A stretch of 21,336 nucleotides of DNA from a virus, in the IMG/VR virus record IMGVR_UViG_3300046028_007603, positions 1 through 21,336 of that record. One strand, 5' to 3'. The position numbers and the translations under genes were made by a program. Of this stretch, positions 16,301 through 21,336 are shown piece after piece. Numbering within the stretch: position 1 is the first letter of the stretch; each line of letters opens with the position of its first letter. Under the pieces are notes generated by a model. It was not told the origin of the DNA. It was given only the letters and a program-made list of their open reading frames with translations, and made no database searches.

Positions 16301-16483
16301 ATTATTATTGTTATTAACATCCTCTGTCCACTTGCTTATCAAGAATTTCCGAAGAAATATTGGCATAATCAAGAACTCAGAATATGAAACATGTAAAAGT
16401 TTTTTTAAATAATAAAATTCTGTTGATTGTGATAGCCTATAATCCGAAGAAAGGGCGAAAGAACTCCACCCCAAACCCAGCAT
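16289..16483 (-). CDS. Overlapping tail chaperone extension, probably made by +1 frameshift
   Basis: This 64-codon reading frame overlaps the last 47 bases of the gp26-like gene in the +1 (or -2) frame and ends 47 bases before the tape measure start. The unique part reads like a small assembly protein (FYYLKKLLHVSYSEFLIMP, then FLRKFLISKW) and ends in six Asn codons from an AAT repeat. In long-tailed phages the gene pair just before the tape measure gene is usually a chaperone and its frameshifted extension (lambda G/GT). The overlap contains TTT-CGC at 16455-16460, where Phe-tRNA could slip from TTT to TTC while the probably rare CGC codon waits. GGG-G at 16469-16472 is a second candidate. 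Either gives a fusion of about 298 residues. Separate initiation at ATG 16481-16483 is the alternative, but a stop codon precedes it directly. Confidence 0.55.
   Translation of the reverse strand: MLGLGWSSFALSSDYRLSQSTEFYYLKKLLHVSYSEFLIMPIFLRKFLISKWTEDVNNNNNNKG
16299..16314. repeat. Short AAT/ATT trinucleotide repeat
   Basis: Several ATT units in a row (AAT on the minus strand) encode the run of Asn at the end of the 64-aa overlapping ORF and abut the terminator hairpin. Such repeats can vary in copy number by polymerase slippage, changing the length of this tail without shifting the frame. Confidence 0.5.
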
Positions 16484-17186
16484 TCACCGTGGTCACATCT
16501 CCTGATGGGGTCTTGATATCTTTTTTCATATTAAGTTTAGGCTCATTTTCAGTTAAATATCTACGTATAAATTTTGAATCAGCAATTGGCATAGTCTCCA
16601 CATATTTAACAATGTTAGTCTTATCAATATCACCATTAATTTCAACAATTTCCCTAGATAATCGTAATGTTACCTTGGGTGCAATCCTTGATGGGGGGTA
16701 ATTGTCAATTATATCATTTACCTCCAATATTTCACCATATGTCAAAGGCTTTAATTTAACCACATCCCCACTCTTGGGAAGTGTAACTGTATATGTTCCA
16801 TCATCATTTGGTTTATTACCAGGTTCAATGCTTAATTCACCCAAATCAACAGTTGCCTTAAAAGACTTTCCTGTCTTGGGGTCAGTAACCGAAAGTTCAA
16901 TATCTGAACCAAAAGAAGTATTTCTCAAAAAGATTAGAATTGCTTCTATATCACTTTCAATCATATCCTCTGGTCTTATATCATATTCGTATATTTTGTT
17001 TTTTAAAAGTTGTAATGTGAAATTCTTGCTATTACCTAATAATAGATTCTCATCAGCTGCTGTTAAATAACCAACTTTAACTGCTTTCTTCTTGTTTTTG
17101 TAAAATATACCCCCAGAAGGTAATTGAACCACATCATGGGGTAAATCAAAATTTGATTGACCATACTCTTTAGATTTATCTTCCAT
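16437..17186 (-). CDS. T4 gp26-like baseplate/tail assembly protein (chaperone)
   Basis: This 249-residue protein has an N-terminal QLPSGGIFYKNKKK segment (21-34), typical of the T4 baseplate-hub assembly family. A YLTAADENLLL motif (40-50), a helical region with RPEDMIESDIEAILIFLRN and a beta-rich middle carrying LKPLTYGEILEVNDII follow. The C-terminus ends FFRPFFGL, an aromatic/proline ending that appears natural rather than truncated. Such proteins bind the tape measure or hub during tail assembly and are usually absent from mature virions. The gene lies after the tube gene and before the tape measure gene, as tail assembly chaperones do, and its end overlaps a second reading frame (see 16289-16483). 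A motif variant TATTTTTA lies 11 bases before the start (17198-17205). Confidence 0.75.
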   Translation of the reverse strand: MEDKSKEYGQSNFDLPHDVVQLPSGGIFYKNKKKAVKVGYLTAADENLLLGNSKNFTLQLLKNKIYEYDIRPEDMIESDIEAILIFLRNTSFGSDIELSVTDPKTGKSFKATVDLGELSIEPGNKPNDDGTYTVTLPKSGDVVKLKPLTYGEILEVNDIIDNYPPSRIAPKVTLRLSREIVEINGDIDKTNIVKYVETMPIADSKFIRRYLTENEPKLNMKKDIKTPSGDVTTVNAGFGVEFFRPFFGL

Positions 17187-17197
17187 AAATTTTATTT

Positions 17198-17205
17198 TAA
17201 AAATA
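17198..17205 (-). promoter_or_regulatory. Variant motif TATTTTTA ahead of the gp26-like gene
   Basis: This site is one base different from the TATTTATA motif found ahead of other tail genes. It sits at the same distance from the start (11 bases) as the copy before the 1557-aa gene and lies downstream of a terminator hairpin. Confidence 0.3.
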
Positions 17206-17240
17206 GATTTAAATTGAAGAAAAGAAAATAGTTAAAATAA

Positions 17241-17282
17241 AAAATCCATATGTAAATGTTAATACATAAACATATGGATTTT
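17241..17282 (-). terminator. Terminator after the tail tube gene
   Basis: The arms AAAATCCATATGT (17241-17253) and ACATATGGATTTT (17270-17282) are perfectly complementary. The 16-base loop can itself pair (ATGT/ACAT). On the minus strand the stem is followed by TTTTTTATTTT, a good U tract. It isolates the tube gene as a short single-gene transcript, which would allow very high expression of the major tube subunit. Confidence 0.75.
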
Positions 17283-17304
17283 AACCCAATTAAATCTATT
17301 AATT

Positions 17305-17793
17305 TTAATAAACCAATATACATCTATCTGGCTGAATAGTTACACTAATTCCTGCAATTGCATCAGAACTATAACTTAAACTACCAAAGTCAACATTTGT
17401 TAATATACAACCTTCAAGTAACCATTTTTCAATTACAACTCCTGTTGGGTCAAGCATTTCTAAGGTTAAATTTTGCTTATAACCGCTTGCGTATCCCATT
17501 CTACCTGTAACTGATTCAGCATGTAATCTAACCCACTCCATTAATGCTTGTGAAGCTGATGGTCCAATTGGATCCCTAAACTTAACACTAATAGCTTCCC
17601 ACCTAAATCTTCCTGAAACAAATGTTGATGTATTCAAGAATTGTATCTCTGTTGAACCTAGGGTAATCTTAGGTCTTGATGCTGTTTCAACAAACCATTC
17701 ATTTATACCCATACTTGATGGAAACCTCAAAATGAACCTATTTTCCCTTTTTGGTTCGTATGGTAGGGGCATTTTCATTAATAAATCAGCCAT
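17305..17793 (-). CDS. 19: Tail tube protein (T4 gp19-like)
   Basis: This 162-residue protein matches T4 gp19 in size (163) and layout. It has an N-terminal beta segment (ENRFILRFPSSMGINEWFVE, 17-36), then PKITLGSTEIQFLN, then FRWEAISVKFRDP (63-75). The conserved helix SQALMEWVRLHAE (81-93) follows, then YKQNLTLEMLDPTGVVIEKW (105-124), and finally NVDFGSLSYSSD leading into a closing strand (VTIQPDR). Hexamer rings of this protein stack to form the inner tube of contractile tails. It is a single-gene transcript, with a terminator at 17241-17282 and a possible promoter far upstream in the divergent region (17863-17870). Its start has a long A/T-rich leader with no Shine-Dalgarno sequence. The sheath gene that usually precedes the tube gene is not next to it here. 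Confidence 0.85.
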   Translation of the reverse strand: MADLLMKMPLPYEPKRENRFILRFPSSMGINEWFVETASRPKITLGSTEIQFLNTSTFVSGRFRWEAISVKFRDPIGPSASQALMEWVRLHAESVTGRMGYASGYKQNLTLEMLDPTGVVIEKWLLEGCILTNVDFGSLSYSSDAIAGISVTIQPDRCILVY

Positions 17794-17830
17794 ATCTTAT
17801 TTTTTTAATTTTTTTTATAATATTTATTGT

Positions 17831-17838
17831 TATCTTTG
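17831..17838 (+). promoter_or_regulatory. Bacteroidetes-type -7 box for the mobile endonuclease gene
   Basis: TATCTTTG matches the Bacteroidetes -7 consensus TAnnTTTG exactly. It lies 51 bases before the plus-strand ATG, giving a leader of roughly 45 bases. No good -33 TTTG element is visible in the T-rich stretch upstream, so the strength is uncertain. It suggests transcription by host RNA polymerase with the primary sigma factor. Confidence 0.45.
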
Positions 17839-17839
17839 T

Positions 17840-17857
17840 TATGAGTTTATTCTCATA
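17840..17857. repeat. Small hairpin in the divergent promoter region
   Basis: The arms TATGAG and CTCATA (6 bp, perfect) flank a 6-base loop, TTTATT. The site lies at the expected transcription start of the plus-strand gene and upstream of the tube gene on the other strand. It could be an operator or a leader stem-loop. Confidence 0.35.
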
Positions 17858-17862
17858 CATTT

Positions 17863-17870
17863 TATAAATA
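17863..17870 (-). promoter_or_regulatory. TATTTATA / TATAAATA motif in the divergent region
   Basis: Read on the minus strand this is TATTTATA, 69 bases before the tube gene start. Read on the plus strand it is TATAAATA, the exact T4 late promoter consensus, 19 bases before the mobile endonuclease start. Either gene could use it. The other four copies favour the minus-strand reading. Confidence 0.4.
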
Positions 17871-17889
17871 TCAAGTAAATAGAAAAAAT

Positions 17890-19500
17890 ATGAATTTAAT
17901 AAATTTTTTTACAACAGATAATAAATCAGGTTACAAGACAAAGGAATCTTTTCTTAAAAAAACCCATAATGATTTGTATTGTGAAATACTAAATTACACC
18001 TCACATTTTAAATCTATGACATTTAAAACAAAAATATGGCACTACATTCATAAGGCAAAAGAAGTTCCAGTATGCATGAAATGTGGGGTTCAACTTAAAT
18101 TCAAAAGAACCATTACTGAAGGATATGGAATATATTGTTCATTGCTTTGCACAAATTCTGATATTAACCACATCAATAATGTTAAGATAACAAATAATGA
18201 GAAATATGGTGGAAACTCACCAATCCATTCTAATGATATAAAAAAGAAGATAATGGGTACAAATATGAAAAGATATGGATTTTCAAATATGTTCCAAGAT
18301 TTAGATAGAATTAGAGAAAAAACAATGCAGAAATATGGTGTTGACCATACATCAAAATTAGATGAAACAAAAGAAAAAATAAAAGAAACAAATATTCAAA
18401 GATATGGTGTAAGCACCCCAATTCTACTAAATGAAAGTAGAAAGAATAGAACAAGACAAGGTATTGTTAATTTTGAAAAAAAATACAATCATTTAACCAT
18501 CATAAATCCAAGTGGTAAAATGGTTGAGTTAGTGTGTGATGTATGTAAAGAAAATTATATAATATATAGAAATATATTACATTATAGACATAATAATAAT
18601 ATAAACCCCTGCTCAATTTGTAACCCTATTGGTGAATTATCTTCAATCAAAGAAAATGATTTATGTCAATTTTTAATTGAAAATGAAATTGACTTTATCA
18701 AAAATGATAGAAGTGTATTAAATGGAAAAGAAATTGACATCTATATCCCCAAGCATAACTTAGCCATTGAATTCAATGGGGTTTACTTTCATTCAAATGT
18801 ATTCAAAACAAATAATTATCATTTAGAGAAAACAGAAATTTGTAATTCAAATAATATCCAGTTAATCCACATATTTGAAGATGAATGGGATAATAAGAAA
18901 GAAATAGTTAAAAGCATTTTATTGAATAAATTGAATAAAGTTGATACTAAGATTCATGCAAGAAAATGTGAAATACATCTGGTTAAGACAAAAGATAAAA
19001 CAAAATTTTTAAATGATAATCACATACAAGGAATGGTTGGAAGTTCCATTAATCTTGGATTATATTATAATAATGAATTGGTTTCATTGATGACCTTTGG
19101 AAAGAAAAGACTTGCTCTTGGAAATAAAAAATCAAATAATGATGAATATGAACTTATTAGATTTTGCAATAAGTTGAACACCTCTGTGGTAGGGGGTGCA
19201 TCAAGATTATTGAATCATTTCATTAAAACTTATAAACCAATTGAGATTTTAAGTTATGCTGATAAAAGATGGAGCAATGGGAATTTATATAAAAAAATGG
19301 GCTTCATTGAAGTTAAATCAACTATCCCAAATTATTTTTATGTAATAAATAAGAAAAGAAAAAATAGATTTGAATTTAGAAAAGATATTTTGGTTAAAAA
19401 TGGTTTTGACCCAAATAAAACAGAATTTCAAATAATGGAAGATAGGGGTATTCCAAGGATTTATGATGTTGGTAATTTCCTATTTAAATTAATTTTGTAA
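17890..19500 (+). CDS. Free-standing mobile endonuclease, Vsr/EDxHD type
   Basis: This is the only plus-strand gene (536 residues). It has several parts. A Cys4 zinc site (C62, C65, C83, C87) comes first. Four repeats with a Tyr-Gly end follow (YG at 106, 129, 149 and 172), then a second Cys4 site (C216, C219, C241, C244). The nuclease-like core reads GKEIDIYIPKHNLAIEFNG (279-297), with D283, E294, H301 and H311 as likely active-site residues, then LIHIFEDEW. The C-terminal region (about 365-500) resembles a GNAT fold (LIRFCNKL, VVGGASRLLNHFIK, SYADKRW, LYKKMGF), and the end reads GIPRIYDVGN. This layout is known from phage homing endonucleases of the I-Bth0305I group, which cut an allele lacking the gene and spread by repair. 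Its opposite strand and own promoter support independent mobility. The exact active-site assignment is inferred. Confidence 0.8.
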   Translation: MNLINFFTTDNKSGYKTKESFLKKTHNDLYCEILNYTSHFKSMTFKTKIWHYIHKAKEVPVCMKCGVQLKFKRTITEGYGIYCSLLCTNSDINHINNVKITNNEKYGGNSPIHSNDIKKKIMGTNMKRYGFSNMFQDLDRIREKTMQKYGVDHTSKLDETKEKIKETNIQRYGVSTPILLNESRKNRTRQGIVNFEKKYNHLTIINPSGKMVELVCDVCKENYIIYRNILHYRHNNNINPCSICNPIGELSSIKENDLCQFLIENEIDFIKNDRSVLNGKEIDIYIPKHNLAIEFNGVYFHSNVFKTNNYHLEKTEICNSNNIQLIHIFEDEWDNKKEIVKSILLNKLNKVDTKIHARKCEIHLVKTKDKTKFLNDNHIQGMVGSSINLGLYYNNELVSLMTFGKKRLALGNKKSNNDEYELIRFCNKLNTSVVGGASRLLNHFIKTYKPIEILSYADKRWSNGNLYKKMGFIEVKSTIPNYFYVINKKRKNRFEFRKDILVKNGFDPNKTEFQIMEDRGIPRIYDVGNFLFKLIL

Positions 19501-19601
19501 AATTATCATTTTTGTTCAAAAAACACTATTTACTTTTTTTATAAGATGATTTAATTTTGTATTAGTATATAACTATTATTAATAATATTACTATTATATA
19601 A
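19501..19601. other. Convergent intergenic region with an AT-only palindrome
   Basis: This region lies between the 3' ends of two converging genes. It is almost purely A/T. It contains a perfect 14-base palindrome, TATTATTAATAATA (19574-19587), and T runs near 19535. No G/C-stem terminator is visible, so convergent transcripts may overlap. No gene is seen. Confidence 0.4.
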
Positions 19602-20423
19602 TTAATTATCTTGATTAACTTTTTCTTTTTCACCTTTATTTGTTGAATATATTGTTAATCCTTTTCTATTAACTTTATCTTTCATAACTTCAATATTTTT
19701 AGGATCATCATCAGAAAATCCTATTGTAAAATTAAGTATATCACCTTTTTCTCCAAACATATCATTTTTAAAGTAAAATGCTTTTTTAACTTTCTCTGCC
19801 ATTGCTTCACAATAATCATAGAATTCATTTAATGCTTTTACTTTCTCAATTTCAGGATTTGCTGCACTACCAGATTCAAATGATACAGGATAAAACCTAC
19901 ACATATCAAGATATTCATCAATGATATCATCATATTGATTTTCTGGTGAAACCAAATCTCTATATTTTTGTAGATTTTTAATTAATTTTTGTTCATCAAT
20001 TCCATGAAAACCATTTGTTATATATTTCTTAACACCTTTCTTCAAAGTTTCAGGATTATGACCCCTGGCTGTTATAATTGAGAAAATGGATCCATTATTA
20101 ACTGCTTCTTTAAAATCATCAAATGCTGGACCTTTCTTTGCTATAAGCACATCAGATAGAAAATCCTCATCACCTGTAACTGTAAATTGTCTAAATGGTA
20201 AATCAGCATAATTAACTATTGTTGCACCTCTATATTTAAATTCAGTCTTTCCAATATCCCCTCTATATTTGGCAAAATCATGGGTTGACATTCCAACTTC
20301 ATCACCAACATCATCAATTAATATAATTTCAGTTGGCATATATACAATATTATCATCCCAATCAAATGCATAATATTTCATATCAGGTGTACCTGTATCA
20401 TTAAAATCTTCAAATAAATTCAT
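19602..20423 (-). CDS. HAD-superfamily phosphatase-like protein
   Basis: This 273-residue protein carries the HAD motifs. Motif I is FDWDDN, with likely nucleophile D21 and acid/base D23. Motif II is IITARGH, with T118. Motif IV is IGFSDDDPKN, with D238-D240. A helical insert between residues 125 and 210 would be the cap. This family mostly hydrolyses phosphate esters; the TARG motif also occurs in the phosphatase half of polynucleotide kinases such as T4 Pnk, but no kinase P-loop is present. The substrate cannot be told from sequence. The gene lies 29 bases after the glucosaminidase gene, with a TATTTATA motif between them, and its 3' end faces the mobile endonuclease gene. The C-terminal tail is Lys/Glu/Asn-rich. 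A nucleotide or nucleic acid end-repair role is possible. Confidence 0.75.
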   Translation of the reverse strand: MNLFEDFNDTGTPDMKYYAFDWDDNIVYMPTEIILIDDVGDEVGMSTHDFAKYRGDIGKTEFKYRGATIVNYADLPFRQFTVTGDEDFLSDVLIAKKGPAFDDFKEAVNNGSIFSIITARGHNPETLKKGVKKYITNGFHGIDEQKLIKNLQKYRDLVSPENQYDDIIDEYLDMCRFYPVSFESGSAANPEIEKVKALNEFYDYCEAMAEKVKKAFYFKNDMFGEKGDILNFTIGFSDDDPKNIEVMKDKVNRKGLTIYSTNKGEKEKVNQDN

Positions 20424-20436
20424 ATTAATTTTTTTA

Positions 20437-20444
20437 TATAAATA
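20437..20444 (-). promoter_or_regulatory. TATTTATA motif ahead of the HAD gene
   Basis: The minus strand reads TATTTATA (context TGATATTTATATAAAAA) 13 bases before the ATG, between the glucosaminidase stop and the HAD start. It is the copy farthest from the tail genes, which argues that the motif is not specific to one operon. Confidence 0.45.
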
Positions 20445-20452
20445 TCATTAAA

Positions 20453-21322
20453 TTAAAATTCTTCAATAATGATTGGAAGGTTTTCTGTTTTGAATTTCCA
20501 AAATTCTGCCATAAATTGTGCTCTAAACTTATATTTGGGGTCTGTATGATAACCAGATTCATAAACACATTTGCATATGCTTTCATATAATTGTTTCTTT
20601 GGTAATTTATAATTTGCTTTTTTGCATTCATAGTATCTTCCTGAATTTAATACTTTTGCCCAAGCCTCAATTCCTTCTTGAGTATTTTTTGCACTCATAA
20701 ATTTTGCTCTCATAGTTACATTTTTTCCCCTTATCACTTCATAGGTTTTATATGTCACAGAACCATACCCCTTAAATGCCTTCATTCCCCCTGCATTTGC
20801 GTGCAGTCGCCATAAGTTGGTCTCAATGCCATTAGTGGTTGCCTCAATGATAAAGAATGAATAGAGCATAGATATGGGGAATTCTGTTAATAGATGTAAA
20901 TTCATTAACATACTCTCATAATGAAATGCCATCCACATTCTTCTCATCTGAACCAAAGTGGCTTTATCCAAATTTCTAAATCCATTAGTTTTAAGATGTT
21001 TTCTTAATGCAGTCTTATCCATATTTTGAATATCATAAACATATGACCTTTTTCCATAAGCATCCTCATCAATTATTGTAACACCTTCAAGCACATCATT
21101 TTCTGGTATGATTGATTCTATTGTATCAACTTTCACTTTAATGGTCTCAATTACCTTTTCAATAAAAATTGTTTCTTGTTTAATTATTGGGAGATAAGAT
21201 TGTTTTTCATATTTAATTTTGCTTGGGGTATATATTACCCCCAATAAAAATGAACCCCATAATCCAAATGCAATATACATTGCAACATTGGGATTGCTCT
21301 TTGGTAAAGTATTTTTTTTCAT
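20453..21322 (-). CDS. Membrane-anchored GH73-like glucosaminidase (possible endolysin)
   Basis: This 289-residue protein starts with a Lys-containing N-terminus, then one hydrophobic segment (about residues 12-31, MYIAFGLWGSFLLGVIYT, rich in Gly and Ala). A helical stalk (45-70) follows. Residues 145-275 fit the GH73 family (FlgJ-like N-acetylglucosaminidase): SFFIIEATTNG with likely catalytic E160, an NAGGMKA loop (176-182), KFMSAKNTQEGIEAW and GYHTDPKYK (257-265). GH73 enzymes cut the glycan chain of peptidoglycan. A single N-terminal anchor with no cleavage site places the catalytic domain in the periplasm. This could be a signal-anchor-release endolysin or a virion-associated hydrolase. 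No holin-like gene is visible next to it. The start lies at the window edge, with the A-rich AGATTA before the ATG. The family call is good and the lysis role inferred. Confidence 0.75.
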   Translation of the reverse strand: MKKNTLPKSNPNVAMYIAFGLWGSFLLGVIYTPSKIKYEKQSYLPIIKQETIFIEKVIETIKVKVDTIESIIPENDVLEGVTIIDEDAYGKRSYVYDIQNMDKTALRKHLKTNGFRNLDKATLVQMRRMWMAFHYESMLMNLHLLTEFPISMLYSFFIIEATTNGIETNLWRLHANAGGMKAFKGYGSVTYKTYEVIRGKNVTMRAKFMSAKNTQEGIEAWAKVLNSGRYYECKKANYKLPKKQLYESICKCVYESGYHTDPKYKFRAQFMAEFWKFKTENLPIIIEEF

Positions 21323-21336
21323 TAATCTCTTTTTCT

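Noticed and set aside
16437-16440. Gp26-like gene as a truncated or frameshifted pseudogene
   Set aside because: The FFRPFFGL ending looks natural for the family and the overlapping frame matches the chaperone-extension layout, so a functional pair is more likely. A sequencing indel remains possible.
16384-17070. Two plus-strand open frames (105 and 122 codons) end to end
   Set aside because: Both lie antisense to the gp26-like gene, which has family motifs. Hydrophobic, Ser-rich shadow translations are expected opposite such genes.
20434-20631. Minus-strand 65-codon frame
   Set aside because: It overlaps the end of the GH73-like gene in another frame, with no family features.
1-21336. Recoded stop codons, as in some large gut phages
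   Set aside because: All main genes, including the two giant ones, are open in the standard code and end at normal stops close to the next gene.
1-21336. CRISPR arrays, tRNA genes, diversity-generating retroelement repeats
   Set aside because: No regularly spaced repeats, cloverleaf-like sequence or template/variable repeat pairs were seen by eye. A dedicated search was not possible.

Overview
The window looks like part of a contractile-tailed (T4-like) bacteriophage genome, strongly AT-rich and coding almost wholly on the minus strand. The evidence is a T4 gp19-like tail tube protein, a gp26-like baseplate/tail assembly protein, a tape measure protein of gp29 size, a LysM-type baseplate protein, a giant hub protein, a gp32-like single-strand DNA-binding protein and a UvsX/RecA-like recombinase. 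A Bacteroidota host is likely but inferred: no start codon has a convincing Shine-Dalgarno sequence, the leaders are A-rich instead, and one divergent promoter matches the Bacteroidetes -7 box TAnnTTTG exactly.

Layout in minus-strand transcription order (right to left). A membrane-anchored GH73-like glucosaminidase (20453-21322) and a HAD-family phosphatase (19602-20423) come first. A plus-strand mobile endonuclease of the Vsr/EDxHD type (17890-19500) sits between them and the tail genes. The tail module runs tube (17305-17793), assembly protein (16437-17186) with an out-of-frame overlapping ORF (16289-16483), tape measure (14439-16241), giant baseplate protein with an OmpA-like insert (9722-14395), LysM-type wedge protein (9402-9725), and giant hub protein with a C-terminal glucosaminidase-like domain (2651-9412). 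Two small uncharacterised genes follow (2392-2598 and 1671-2399). After a clear terminator come the gp32-like gene (707-1564) and the truncated uvsX-like gene (1-623).

The tail genes follow the usual myophage order: tube, assembly chaperone pair, tape measure, LysM protein, hub. The tube and tape measure form the tail shaft, the chaperone pair would load the tape measure, and the two giant proteins plus the LysM protein form the baseplate. The hub-borne hydrolase domain would open peptidoglycan on entry, and the membrane-anchored GH73 protein could act in lysis. gp32-like and UvsX-like proteins act together in recombination-dependent replication.

The most noteworthy points are: (1) a probable +1 frameshift in the tail chaperone pair at a TTT-CGC site; (2) an exact 8-mer, TATTTATA read towards the genes, ahead of nearly every minus-strand transcription unit in the tail region; (3) an OmpA-like domain inside a baseplate protein; (4) a hub fused to a probable peptidoglycan hydrolase; and (5) a 14-bp perfect inverted repeat between the gp32-like and uvsX-like genes. 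No gene-free stretch exceeds about 120 bases. I saw no tRNA, CRISPR array or insertion sequence.
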